Origin: Treponema medium
GTDB lineage: Bacteria; Spirochaetota; Spirochaetia; Treponematales; Treponemataceae
Assembly (NCBI RefSeq): GCF_017161265.1
Contig: NZ_CP031393.1
Location: 1,550,001 to 1,614,000, forward strand
Reading direction: 5' to 3'
Length of the DNA stretch: 64,000 nt
In this document: piece after piece, positions 17,382-26,155 of the stretch
Layout of the letters: each line of letters starts with the position of its first letter
Numbering within the stretch: position 1 is the stretch's first letter
Position numbers and translations under genes: made by a program
Notes under the pieces: generated by a model
The model's input: only the letters and a program-made list of their open reading frames with translations
Told to the model about the DNA's origin: nothing
The model's database searches: none

Positions 17382-19097
17382 ATGATTGAATATAAACCAT
17401 ATAAGTATACACGTTTGATACGATCTGTCATTGTCAGCGTATGCATGTTCTTTAGTGCGGTTGTTTATGCACAGAAAGCTGAAACCGCACAATCAGCTCT
17501 GATTGATGATGTGCCGGCAGAGACACCTCTAACCGATACGACTGCCGAAGTACCTCTTGCGCAAAGCTATCAAATAACGGCCGTCAACTACAATATTAAG
17601 GGGTTAACGCAGAAGCATCCGCTTTCTCAAGCAGTTCCGATCGACACCAGTCGTATTTTTGATTCGGAAGAAGTAATGCTGCGCTATCTCGATAATCTTG
17701 AACAGCAATTTAAAAATATTCGGGTTATTCAGTCAGTTCAAATCGATACGGAGTACGGCGCCCCAAATAACGAAGCAGTAATACCTGTTATGCTTACTAT
17801 TGCAATCACCGATACATGGAATTTCATTGTAGTTCCGTATCCTTCTTTCGATTCGAATAGCGGCTTTCAGTTGAAGCTGAAAATGCAAGATTTTAATTTT
17901 ATCGGAACATTGCAGCCCTTAAAAGTAGATGCAGTGTACCGTTCAACCGAAACAGGTCAGCAGATTTTTTCATCTTCAATCAATTTTGCATTACCATTTA
18001 AAGTAGGGGCATTTAATCTGTTATGGGATAACAGTTTTCAAATTGTTTATGCATACAAAGAAGCTCCGAAAATAAATATCGGTACCGGACTGACGGCATC
18101 AGTTAAATTTAATAAGCGCCTGTCTCTGACATTCGGTCTTTTACCTGAATTGGCAATTAACGATCGTGCATCAAGCCAAATGTCCATTACGAGTACGTCG
18201 CGAACCCATGAAGTGTCCCCTGAAAGGGAAGATCTCATCGTAGAGCCTCCTGTAGAGCAGACAGAGCAAAAACGGCCGAGCGGGTTAGGTTATTTATATC
18301 CTAATGACCGATATTATTTTAAAACAACATTATTTGTACGTGCTCCTGTTATGATTACTGAGGTGAAAAACTTCGGATCACTCGTATGGACACCATCTAT
18401 GAGCCTCTCTGGAAACTGGGCATTTGATGGTATACAGGCGGATAGTCTGAGAACATGGACCTTTAACTGGGGACATACGCTTTCTCTTTCAAAGGTGAAT
18501 TGGGAGTTGAATTTTAGAAAAGGTCTTTCATTTTCACTCGGTAATACCTACGCTTATCAATTTTACGACAAACGAAAGATGAGTATCGGTTTTTCCGCCT
18601 CTTTAGCAGGATATTATCCATTTATAAATAGGATTGGTATATATGGGCGGATGCAGTTTTTTTATCATTTATTCGGAAGTACGAGTACGCAGGCAGGTTC
18701 TACGCTTCGCGGAATCTTAAATAAACGGATCGATACGGACACTGCTTTTACCTTTAATCTTGACATCCCTATTCGGATTGTTTCATTGGATTTTCAAACT
18801 ATTACCGGCGTTGCATGGACGCGATTTTTTAATTGCGATATTCAGCTTGTTCCTTTCTTAGATATCGCGTTATCACACGATAAAAAAACGGGACGGTATT
18901 ATCATCCGGCAGACGGATGGTATGCGGGGGGACTTGAAGTAATCGTCTATCCTGAAAAAATGCGGAGTATTTACGTTAGGGCGAGTGTCGGCTTTGATTT
19001 AACGGAACTTAAAAATCTTTCCGGTTTAAGTGGGCGCGCAAACCGTGATGGAGAAGCAATTAGCGAAATCTTTATTGGAATCGGTCTACACTATTAA
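17382..19097 (+). CDS. Outer-membrane beta-barrel protein, Omp85/BamA-like
   Basis: This 571-aa protein has a signal peptide ending near VVYAQ. Residues 60-130 (ITAVNYNIKGLTQKH...LDNLEQQFKNIRVIQSVQI) resemble a single POTRA domain. The rest alternates aromatic-rich amphipathic strands (FNLLWDNSFQIVYAY, WAFDGI, FTFNLDIPIRIVSLDF) and ends IFIGIGLHY, a C-terminal aromatic that fits outer-membrane insertion. Omp85-superfamily proteins insert or translocate proteins at the outer membrane. With only one POTRA-like region and no adjacent bam or lipid A genes, it may be a minor paralogue or a transporter barrel. A family-E hairpin follows the stop immediately. Confidence 0.65.
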   Translation: MIEYKPYKYTRLIRSVIVSVCMFFSAVVYAQKAETAQSALIDDVPAETPLTDTTAEVPLAQSYQITAVNYNIKGLTQKHPLSQAVPIDTSRIFDSEEVMLRYLDNLEQQFKNIRVIQSVQIDTEYGAPNNEAVIPVMLTIAITDTWNFIVVPYPSFDSNSGFQLKLKMQDFNFIGTLQPLKVDAVYRSTETGQQIFSSSINFALPFKVGAFNLLWDNSFQIVYAYKEAPKINIGTGLTASVKFNKRLSLTFGLLPELAINDRASSQMSITSTSRTHEVSPEREDLIVEPPVEQTEQKRPSGLGYLYPNDRYYFKTTLFVRAPVMITEVKNFGSLVWTPSMSLSGNWAFDGIQADSLRTWTFNWGHTLSLSKVNWELNFRKGLSFSLGNTYAYQFYDKRKMSIGFSASLAGYYPFINRIGIYGRMQFFYHLFGSTSTQAGSTLRGILNKRIDTDTAFTFNLDIPIRIVSLDFQTITGVAWTRFFNCDIQLVPFLDIALSHDKKTGRYYHPADGWYAGGLEVIVYPEKMRSIYVRASVGFDLTELKNLSGLSGRANRDGEAISEIFIGIGLHY

Positions 19098-19156
19098 AGC
19101 GCATCTCTATCCCAAAGGATATGAAGCAAATCCAACCAAGTTTTTAGAGATGCGCT
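19098..19156. terminator. Family E hairpin (E1) between convergent genes
   Basis: A 12-bp stem AGCGCATCTCTA/TAGAGATGCGCT encloses a 35-base loop (AAGGATATGAAGCAAATC, then CAACCAAG). It starts one base after the barrel gene stop and ends 19 bp before the end of the minus-strand lipoprotein gene, consistent with two-way termination. The loop is nearly the same as at 53982-54038, while the stem differs there. Confidence 0.65.
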
Positions 19157-19174
19157 AAAGATTTTCGATAAAAA

Positions 19175-20425
19175 CTAACGGGGTTTTTTATACCAATCGG
19201 ATACTCGTCTATTGAGTGATAGTGGTTTTTCATCACCGGAGAACATCCGTGTTTGATCCCGTAAATAAGGAAAGATAATTTCTTTTTTAAGCAGCAGCCA
19301 GTTATGAGGTAAAATATGCGGAGCGGAAAAATCATCGGTTTGCGGCAAATGCTTGAGCAAAAGAGGGTAATAAACGGGAAAAATATTTTCGGTTACGTTT
19401 TTTACTGCAGAAAAACCTCCCGCTAATCCGAAAGAAGGAGCAATCATATTATCGGTTTGAGAACGGGCAAGCAAACCTTTCTGACTTTCTTCATTGAAGA
19501 ACCAAATTAGAAATGCCCGTGCTGCTGCCGTATTTTTTGCCTTTTTACAAATCCCTGCATATATAACTTCATCCTGTACCGGTGTCTTACCGTTGTAATT
19601 CATCCACCGATAATCGAGCGACTTTAATCTTTCGTTATTTAATGAAAACAGTTTATCGCTCGGTAAGTACCAGAATAGGCAGCGTCCGTTTGTAATTAAC
19701 GTATACGGCGGGTCGTAGAGGTATTTGAATTTGAATTCATCCTCAGCCGCAGCGTTTGTATTGATCTCTTCCGACCATCGGCGCGTATACATAATCAATT
19801 CCTGCAGCATTTTATCATTCCACGAAAAGAGATTTTTTGTTTCTTCAAAGGACACATCGAGGCCTTGTGCGGTAACATAGAGAAAATCGGTATCCCAGCG
19901 GGGAGAAAAACCCATTTCAGTATATTCCGCTCCGCTTTTTTTATTATATGCTGCGGCAAGTTCTCTCATTTCTTCAAGAGAAATGGTAAAATTTGTTTTT
20001 ACCAAATTTTTTTGCGATGCAGAAAAGATAATGGTCGGTAAATTAAAGCTGACCGGCAAGAGGTATTGCGACCCATTACTATTCCCCAATTCAAATAATA
20101 ACGGATAAAAAATATCCGGATCGATTTTCTTTTTAGAAAGCAGGCCTCCCAGCTTACTGAATTTTACCCGTGTTGCATCACCTCTAAGCCATGGTCCAAT
20201 GACGATATCCGGTTGTTCGGATGCAGCCATTAAAGCATCTGAAGGGTTTTCTTTATAGCTGATGGTTATTTTGTAACGGCTTTGAGCGCTGTTAAAAGCC
20301 TCGCAATAAGAAATGAATTCAGTATGGTCAGTCCAAATAACGGCAATCGAATCCTCGGCACTTTTACAAGCAGATAGCATACAGCATACAACCACTGCGA
20401 TAAAAAGGAAATTTTTCATACTCAT
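19175..20425 (-). CDS. Extracellular solute-binding lipoprotein (ABC importer type 1)
   Basis: This 416-aa protein has a lipobox ending LSAC at about residue 20. The fold signature of sugar-type binding proteins is visible: an early strand IAVIWTDHTEFISYCEAFN, PDIVIGPWLRGDA, the middle LPVSFNLPTIIFS and TNGRCLFWYLPSD, and the late AARAFLIWFFNEESQKGLL. It would capture a small molecule, probably a sugar or peptide, outside the inner membrane. No permease or ATPase genes adjoin it, so it is an orphan or serves a system elsewhere. The start may be either ATG of MSMK; AGGAGG lies about 25 bases upstream. Confidence 0.8.
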   Translation of the reverse strand: MSMKNFLFIAVVVCCMLSACKSAEDSIAVIWTDHTEFISYCEAFNSAQSRYKITISYKENPSDALMAASEQPDIVIGPWLRGDATRVKFSKLGGLLSKKKIDPDIFYPLLFELGNSNGSQYLLPVSFNLPTIIFSASQKNLVKTNFTISLEEMRELAAAYNKKSGAEYTEMGFSPRWDTDFLYVTAQGLDVSFEETKNLFSWNDKMLQELIMYTRRWSEEINTNAAAEDEFKFKYLYDPPYTLITNGRCLFWYLPSDKLFSLNNERLKSLDYRWMNYNGKTPVQDEVIYAGICKKAKNTAAARAFLIWFFNEESQKGLLARSQTDNMIAPSFGLAGGFSAVKNVTENIFPVYYPLLLKHLPQTDDFSAPHILPHNWLLLKKEIIFPYLRDQTRMFSGDEKPLSLNRRVSDWYKKPR

Positions 20426-20472
20426 CCATTATGACTACAATAACCTCCTTGTCAATGACTCTTTAAGGGTCA

Positions 20473-20701
20473 GGGCAAACACATCAGGCTATTTTTTAAA
20501 TAGCCCCGCAGAATAATTGGGTCTGTTCAACCAGAACTGCCAAGGATGGCAGTGGTTCCATACAGCAGCGATGTTTTGTGCACGCACAAAACTCGCCTTC
20601 AACTGTTGTACACGGATGTACAACAGTTGAAGATGGTTCAAATGGTCTCACAGTCCCAATTATTCTGCGCTTTTTATCTACTCTGCCTGATGCGTTTACC
20701 C
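20473..20701. repeat. Family A foldback repeat, copy A3, with one cassette in the apical loop
   Basis: The outer arms are GGGCAAACACATCAGG and CCTGATGCGTTTACCC. The middle arms are CGCAGAATAATTGGG and CCCAATTATTCTGCG. The inner arms are GTTCAACC and GGTTCAAA. One hairpin cassette in minus orientation fills the apex. It lies between two divergently transcribed lipoprotein genes, so it is not simply a terminator. Confidence 0.75.
20536..20631 (-). repeat. Hairpin cassette (best-formed copy)
   Basis: On the minus strand: a perfect 15-bp stem TTCAACTGTTGTACA with loop TCCG (20598-20631), a GCGAG...CATCGC hairpin with 9-bp stem GTTTTGTGC/GCACAAAAC (20568-20596), the linker CTGCTG..TGGAACCA, and a 7-bp stem ACTGCCA/TGGCAGT with loop TCCT (20536-20553). 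Confidence 0.78.
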
Positions 20702-20721
20702 ATCTCATCTGCCAAAAAAAA

Positions 20722-20751
20722 TGTACGAAATTTTATTCAAAATTTCGTACA
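20722..20751. repeat. Family D hairpin (D1)
   Basis: A perfect 13-bp stem TGTACGAAATTTT/AAAATTTCGTACA has loop ATTC and is followed by GAAGG. Related hairpins, with a different base of the stem, adjoin family-A copies at 28338, 34375 and 59311. Confidence 0.75.
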
Positions 20752-20806
20752 GAAGGAAAATAACCGCTTAAGATATTTTTGATACGTTTACTCTGCGGCA
20801 ATATCC

Positions 20807-20835
20807 TTGCGCGGATGCGGGCTTTAAAGTATAAT
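20807..20835 (+). promoter_or_regulatory. Predicted promoter for the SH3 lipoprotein/ABC-F operon (TTGCGC-17-TATAAT)
   Basis: A perfect -10 box TATAAT (20830-20835) lies 17 bases from TTGCGC (20807-20812), about 30 bases before the start codon at 20866. Confidence 0.6.
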
Positions 20836-20865
20836 CCAATAGTTTAGGATAATTTAGGAATATAT

Positions 20866-22194
20866 ATGAAAAAACTGCATCATTCTTGTAATACTGTATT
20901 TACTGTGTTCATCTTAACAGCCGTCTGTTCCGTTTTTTTTACGATAACCGGTTGTTCAAAAAAAATCGGCTACGGTGTCGTTAATTGGTCAATCCCCGAA
21001 TATAACTTGACGGCGTCGGATGTGGTGCCGATTCTTGTCCGTTCGAATATTTCGAAGGTGTATATCGCCGAGCTGAATAATCAAAAAATAGAGATTCCGC
21101 TCTGGCAGCTCACCTTTTGTTCTTCAAAACGTGAAGCCGAAGCTTATATTAAAAAGACAGCCGAATATCGCTCCGTGTATGCCGCGGTAAAGCGGGACGG
21201 TCTGCCGCTCCGTTCTACGCCCGATAACACCGGTAAACAGGTATATCGCCTGCGCGAAAGTCAGATTGTAAAGGTTCTTTGGAAAGGGGAGGGCGCTCCG
21301 GTTGTTGCGCGGGATAAACCCTTGGAAGGTGATTGGCTCTATGTGATGACCAACGATGGCACTCGCGGCTGGTGTTTTTCTTATAATCTTTTTACGTATG
21401 ATGAAGGAGAACCCACCGTCTCACGGCAGACAACGGAAACAGTAGCAGACGAGATTCTTACGACTATCTTAAAAAGCCGATGGTATCCCGAATATTACCG
21501 CAATATGATTCGGAAAAAACAGATCGATCCCGAACGGATGACGGATACTTTCGGCTTTTTCCCCGGCGATGGAACAGGAGTCGCGCGCATCATGCTGAAA
21601 GATGAGCAGTTGGCCTTTTCTTATACCGGTATCACAAAAAACCGGATGGGCGCTTATCAATTTGAAGGTTCGCCGCTCCTGATGCAAATCAGAGATTCGG
21701 ATACGATTGCCGTCAACTATACCGATGAGAAGGGGCGGGTACAAATACAGTATTTTATTACGTTGAAAGAAGACCCGCAGGAACTGGCGCAAGCCGAAAC
21801 GGAACGCAGGAACGATGCTCTGCAAACCCTTGTTACAACCGGTCCGGTATTTAATTCCGTAAATTACGGTGTGCTGGAATTCTTGGATGGCGGTCGCTTC
21901 CTCTGGAAAGGATACCAAGTGCTATCCCCGACGATTATTCCTAAGGGTGCGGGAAATTCCGGTTCCGTGGCGATCCGGTATTTTATCAGCGCTAAGCTGA
22001 AAACCGAATATATGGGGATTCTGTCGTTTAAATTTGACGGCAGCGGCGACTGGATTGACTTTTTTTACACGGTGTCCAAACAGGGCGTTAAACTTGAGTA
22101 TGTAAAGCCGGAGAATATTACCGACGGTGTCGCTGCCGTGCGCAGCCTCAATCCGGTTATCCTCTTTTTCGGGACGGAAGGAACGGAAGAGTAA
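20866..22194 (+). CDS. SH3-domain lipoprotein
   Basis: This 442-aa protein has a lipobox ending TITGC at about residue 30. Residues 100-180 form a bacterial SH3-like domain (KRDGLPLRSTPDNTGKQVYR...GDWLYVMTNDGTRGWCFSYN). Such domains often bind peptidoglycan or other wall components. The C-terminal half (FFPGDGTGVARIMLK..., FLDGGRFLWKGYQ) is beta-rich and not recognised. The stop overlaps the next gene's start (TAATG), so translation is coupled to the ABC-F gene. Its role is unknown beyond a likely periplasmic envelope location. Confidence 0.75.
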   Translation: MKKLHHSCNTVFTVFILTAVCSVFFTITGCSKKIGYGVVNWSIPEYNLTASDVVPILVRSNISKVYIAELNNQKIEIPLWQLTFCSSKREAEAYIKKTAEYRSVYAAVKRDGLPLRSTPDNTGKQVYRLRESQIVKVLWKGEGAPVVARDKPLEGDWLYVMTNDGTRGWCFSYNLFTYDEGEPTVSRQTTETVADEILTTILKSRWYPEYYRNMIRKKQIDPERMTDTFGFFPGDGTGVARIMLKDEQLAFSYTGITKNRMGAYQFEGSPLLMQIRDSDTIAVNYTDEKGRVQIQYFITLKEDPQELAQAETERRNDALQTLVTTGPVFNSVNYGVLEFLDGGRFLWKGYQVLSPTIIPKGAGNSGSVAIRYFISAKLKTEYMGILSFKFDGSGDWIDFFYTVSKQGVKLEYVKPENITDGVAAVRSLNPVILFFGTEGTEE

Positions 22195-24296
22195 TGCCGT
22201 TTGTTCAGCTTTCAAATATCTCTCTTGCGTTCGGCGATCGCGATATCCTCCAAAATATCACGCTGGTACTGACACAGGGAACAAAGGCGGCGCTCACCGG
22301 AGCCAACGGCAGCGGTAAATCAACCCTGATGAAAATTATCGCAGGGGTGATGCAGGCCGATTCCGGTTCTATTTCGATGGAAAAGAATACCCGCATTGCC
22401 TATCTGCCTCAGTCCGGCATTATACACAGGGGTAAAACGCTGGCAGAAGAAGCCGATACCGCCTTTTCCCGCGGGGCACAGCTGGTAGAACAGCTTGAAG
22501 CAGTCGGCAAGCTTATGAGCGAAGAGGCCGATGCTGCAAAGGCGGAGCGGCTTGCGCACGATTATCACGCCCTGCAAACCGAGCTTGAGCAATCGGGCTG
22601 GTATTTTAGGCAGCGGCTTGCGGATGAAACGCTGCGCGGGCTTGGCTTTACGTCGGAAGATTTTACCCGCCTTACCGATGAGTTTTCGGGCGGATGGCAG
22701 ATGCGCATTGCGCTTGCGAAGATTCTTTTGAGCGGGGCTGACATCATCATTTTAGATGAACCTACCAACTACCTCGATATCGAAGCGCGCAGCTGGCTTG
22801 AACTCTGGCTAAAAAAATTTACCGGCGGTTTTTTACTGGTTAGTCATGACCGCTCGTTTTTGGACGCAACGGTTAACGAAACGTATGAATTGTTCAACGG
22901 AACGCTTAAACGCTATGCCGGAACCTATACCAACTATGAAAAGACGCGGGAGGTAGAACTTGCCTCGCTGATAAAAGCGTACGCGCAGCAGCAGCTGGAA
23001 ATTGCAAAAACCGAAGACTTTATCAGGAAGTTCCGCTACAAGGCGACAAAAGCCGCAGCGGTGCAGGATCGGGTAAAGCGGCTCGAAAAACTTGAGCGTA
23101 TTGAATTGCCCGAACACTTAAAGAAGATTCACTTTAGCTTTCCGCCCGCCCCTCATTCGGGAAATATTGCACTGCAAGCTGAGGGAATCACAAAGGTCTA
23201 TGGAGAACGGCTCGTGCTGAAAGATGCGGAGCTCACCGTTACCAAGCAGGAACGGCTGGCATTGGCGGGACGGAACGGCGCCGGTAAAACCACTTTTTTG
23301 CGGATACTGGCGGGTGAGGATTCCGCGTATACCGGCTCCGTAAAGTATGGGGCGGGCATTATTACCGGTTATTTTTCGCAGGATGAGGCCGAGCGGATTA
23401 CCGGCAGCGAAACCATCATGCAGCTGATGGAGCGGGAGGCACCGACACACCTTATACCGAAACTCTACGATATGCTCGCTGCCTTTTTGTTCCGCGGCGA
23501 CGACATCCATAAGCAGCTATCCGTGCTGTCCGGCGGGGAAAAAAGCAGGCTGGCGCTGCTTCGGCTGCTATTGAAGCCGCTCAACCTCCTCATCTTAGAC
23601 GAGCCGACTAATCACCTCGACCTCCATTCCAAAGATGTGCTGCTCGATGCACTGCAGCGGTTTGAAGGGACGGTTATCTTTGTTTCGCACGATAAGTTTT
23701 TTATCCAAGGGCTTGCAACCCGCGTCCTTGAACTGACAGCTTCGGCAACACCTGATGCCGGCACCCGCATTAGAAATTTCCCGGGCACCTACGACTATTA
23801 CCTATACCGGATTGCCGCCGAAGCAGCCGGCAGTTCAGCCGAAAAGTCGGGGCAAACGGCAGGATATACGCAGTTCTCTAAAAGCCAAGGTACCGGCAGT
23901 TCCGTCGTCGGTAGCCTAAGCGGGAAAGCAGCGGATTCTTCGGGCGGCGGGAAAACACGCAGTGTTTTTTCCGGTAGCGCATCAGGGGTGCCTTCCGGTT
24001 CACAAGCGGGGATGCCGGTAGGCAGTGCCGACGGCGGCGGTGCTCTTTCTTATGAAGAACAAAAAAAGCTGCGGGCGGAAAAGCGAAAGCGCGAAAAAGA
24101 GGAAGAACGTATTTTTGCACAACTTGCCGAAACCGAAAACAAAATAAGAGAACTGGAAGCACAGCTCGCAAACCCCGAAGTATATACCGACGGTGAAAAA
24201 GCTCGCAGCATTCTGCAGCAGATTCAAGCCTTACAAGCAACCGCCGCTGAACTTACAGAACAGTGGGAAGCGCTTGCTCAAACCTCAGCCTTTTGA
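22194..24296 (+). CDS. ABC-F family ATPase (ribosome-associated)
   Basis: This 700-aa protein has two ATP-binding cassettes and no membrane segments. Cassette 1 has Walker A GANGSGKST near residue 37, signature FSGGWQMRIALAK and Walker B IIILDEP. Cassette 2 has GRNGAGKTT near 358, LSGGEKSRLALLRLLL and LLILDEPTNHLD. The linker between them is rich in charged residues (RKFRYKATKAAAVQDRVKRLEK), as in ABC-F proteins that act in the ribosomal E site to rescue stalled or drug-bound ribosomes. After a Gly/Ser-rich spacer (about 550-610), the C-terminus is a coiled coil (EEQKKLRAEKRKREKEEERI), like Uup. It is closest in layout to Uup/YdiF types; substrate specificity cannot be told. Confidence 0.92.
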   Translation: MPFVQLSNISLAFGDRDILQNITLVLTQGTKAALTGANGSGKSTLMKIIAGVMQADSGSISMEKNTRIAYLPQSGIIHRGKTLAEEADTAFSRGAQLVEQLEAVGKLMSEEADAAKAERLAHDYHALQTELEQSGWYFRQRLADETLRGLGFTSEDFTRLTDEFSGGWQMRIALAKILLSGADIIILDEPTNYLDIEARSWLELWLKKFTGGFLLVSHDRSFLDATVNETYELFNGTLKRYAGTYTNYEKTREVELASLIKAYAQQQLEIAKTEDFIRKFRYKATKAAAVQDRVKRLEKLERIELPEHLKKIHFSFPPAPHSGNIALQAEGITKVYGERLVLKDAELTVTKQERLALAGRNGAGKTTFLRILAGEDSAYTGSVKYGAGIITGYFSQDEAERITGSETIMQLMEREAPTHLIPKLYDMLAAFLFRGDDIHKQLSVLSGGEKSRLALLRLLLKPLNLLILDEPTNHLDLHSKDVLLDALQRFEGTVIFVSHDKFFIQGLATRVLELTASATPDAGTRIRNFPGTYDYYLYRIAAEAAGSSAEKSGQTAGYTQFSKSQGTGSSVVGSLSGKAADSSGGGKTRSVFSGSASGVPSGSQAGMPVGSADGGGALSYEEQKKLRAEKRKREKEEERIFAQLAETENKIRELEAQLANPEVYTDGEKARSILQQIQALQATAAELTEQWEALAQTSAF

Positions 24297-24301
24297 ACCA
24301 C

Positions 24302-24324
24302 TTTAAGCGGCAATGCCGCTTAAA
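24302..24324. terminator. Hairpin after the ABC-F gene
   Basis: A perfect 10-bp stem TTTAAGCGGC/GCCGCTTAAA has loop AAT, starting six bases after the stop. There is no T run downstream, so it may protect the 3' end or terminate weakly. Confidence 0.5.
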
Positions 24325-24384
24325 CATTGATACGGATGCCGCTTTTAAAGAAGAAATGCTAAAAAGAAGAGTGTCGATAGAAAA

Positions 24385-24413
24385 TTGCGAAAAACGGTTA
24401 TAGGTGCTATAAT
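24385..24413 (+). promoter_or_regulatory. Predicted promoter giving a leaderless message (TTGCGA-17-TATAAT)
   Basis: TTGCGA (24385-24390) and a perfect TATAAT (24408-24413) are 17 bases apart. The start codon ATG begins at 24420, just where transcription should start. No ribosome-binding site fits between them. Confidence 0.6.
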
Positions 24414-24419
24414 ATAGCT

Positions 24420-26030
24420 ATGACCATTACACGCAAATTACCGATTGGTGTACAGAGTTTCGAGAAACTTCGCAGGGACGGTTATATCTATGTTGATAAA
24501 ACGACATTTGTCTGGAATCTTGTGCAAGCATCTAATCCGTATTTTTTAAGCCGTCCGCGGCGGTTTGGAAAAAGCTTATTCCTTTCAACGCTGGCGGCAT
24601 ATTTTTTAGGACAAAAAGAACTATTCAAAGGCTTGTATGTTGAACAAGCGGAAACAGCGCAAGCTGCTAAAGAAGGCAGAGCTGCGTGGCAGGAATATCC
24701 GGTGTTTTATTTGGATTTTAATACAGGCAACTATAATGGTATGGAAGCCTTAATGGAAAATCTCAATATCTTTTTATATCGGCTTGAAGAAATATACGGA
24801 AGGGTTGCTATTGAAGAAACTCCTGCAAAGCGTTTTGAAGGTCTTTTAGAACGTGCATACAAAAAAACCGGTAAACAAGTAGTTATTTTGGTAGACGAAT
24901 ACGACAAGCCGATGCTTCAAACCATGGGTGTCAATGCTGCTCTGAACGAACAATACCGCAATATGCTGAAAGCGTTTTACTCGGTGATAAAAACCTGTGA
25001 TCAATATATCCGCTTTGCCTTCTTAACCGGTGTCACCAAATTTAGTAAAGTCAGTATTTTCAGTGATCTGAATAACTTAAAAGACATTAGTCTGCATGAA
25101 AATTACGCAGATATCTGTGGCATTACACAGGAAGAACTGGAAGAAAATTTTCAACCTGAAATTCAAGCTCTTGCCGAGCGGCAAAAGCTTGACCGGCAGC
25201 AGGCAGTTTCAGCATTAAAACAGTGGTATGACGGCTATCTTTTCCATCCTGCAGGAAAAGGTTTGTATAATCCCTATAGCATACTAAATGCCTTTGATGA
25301 TAAAGAAATTAAAAGTTACTGGTTCAGTACGGGCACACCAACCTTTTTGGTTACCTTCCTAAAAGAAGCACAGTACTTTATCCCCGACTTGGATGGGAAT
25401 GTTGAGCTTAGTGAATCGGGATTGCAAACCTATCGAGCTGTTGCGCAGGATGCATTGCCTATTCTGTTTCAAGCAGGGTACTTAACAATCAAAGACTATG
25501 CATGCGATTTACGGCTGTATCGGCTCGGCTTTCCGAATGATGAAGTACGGTACGGTTTTTTGGAAAACCTTTTGCCTGCATACTCCAACGTGCAGTTTGA
25601 TCAAGCGGGGACATCGGTAGCACGATTCGTACAAGACATCCGCGAAGGTAATGTGAATTCTTTTATGGAACGGATGCAGGCGATCATTGCAGGTATTCCG
25701 TATGACGATTTCAGTAAAGAAAATCTCAAGTTGAGAGAACAAAATTATCAAACTGCTATATATCTGATTTTTAGACTGATGGGGCAATTTGTGCAGACGG
25801 AAGTCCACTGTTCGACAGGACGTTCGGATTGTGTTGTTTATACAACTAATATTGTATATATTTTTGAGTTTAAGCTTACCGGTAACGGCAGTGCGGAAGA
25901 TGCGATTGCTCAGATAAGAAAAAAGAACTATGCGGCACAGTATAAGGTAGAAGGGAAAAAGATAGTGCTGATCGGTGCAGGATTTGACGAACAGACGAGA
26001 ACTATCAACGAATGGGCGGTAGATAATTAA
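24420..26030 (+). CDS. AAA-ATPase-like protein with C-terminal PD-(D/E)XK nuclease domain
   Basis: This 536-aa protein is of a type common in host-associated bacteria. It begins with TRKLPIGVQSFEKLRRDGYI, YVDKT and a P-loop variant RPRRFGKSLFLSTLAAYF (about 40-58), then VVILVDEYDKPML (Walker B region). The C-terminus has CVVYTTNIVYIFEFKLTGNG, the E-x-K half of a PD-(D/E)XK nuclease fold, and AIAQIRKKNY. The biological role is unproven; mobile-element defence or DNA repair are guesses. A leaderless promoter precedes it. A 33-codon relic of a paralogue lies at 37519-37617. Confidence 0.82.
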   Translation: MTITRKLPIGVQSFEKLRRDGYIYVDKTTFVWNLVQASNPYFLSRPRRFGKSLFLSTLAAYFLGQKELFKGLYVEQAETAQAAKEGRAAWQEYPVFYLDFNTGNYNGMEALMENLNIFLYRLEEIYGRVAIEETPAKRFEGLLERAYKKTGKQVVILVDEYDKPMLQTMGVNAALNEQYRNMLKAFYSVIKTCDQYIRFAFLTGVTKFSKVSIFSDLNNLKDISLHENYADICGITQEELEENFQPEIQALAERQKLDRQQAVSALKQWYDGYLFHPAGKGLYNPYSILNAFDDKEIKSYWFSTGTPTFLVTFLKEAQYFIPDLDGNVELSESGLQTYRAVAQDALPILFQAGYLTIKDYACDLRLYRLGFPNDEVRYGFLENLLPAYSNVQFDQAGTSVARFVQDIREGNVNSFMERMQAIIAGIPYDDFSKENLKLREQNYQTAIYLIFRLMGQFVQTEVHCSTGRSDCVVYTTNIVYIFEFKLTGNGSAEDAIAQIRKKNYAAQYKVEGKKIVLIGAGFDEQTRTINEWAVDN

Positions 26031-26084
26031 GAATTACAAGTATCAATGCTTGTGTTCATCGCAAGAGAAATGATTTCTCCATGA

Positions 26085-26131
26085 AGTACGCTTTTAGCAA
26101 TGCGACAACGCAGATGAGCCGTATATTTTTG
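26085..26131 (+). repeat. Partial family B end
   Basis: It contains GCGACAACGCAGATGAGCCGTATATTTTTG, which matches the right end of family B (compare 803-834). It leads into the double cassette at 26156-26333 through the bases GAACCATC, also seen at cassette starts in A1 and A3. Confidence 0.5.
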
Positions 26132-26155
26132 AACCATCGTTTTTGAAAATAGCCT

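Noticed and set aside
19098-19156. Possible integron attC site (ATCTAAC / GTTAGAT words)
   Set aside because: Words fitting RYYYAAC occur in family E and IS ends, but the paired GTTRRRY on the opposite side, the spacer bulges and an integrase gene are all missing.
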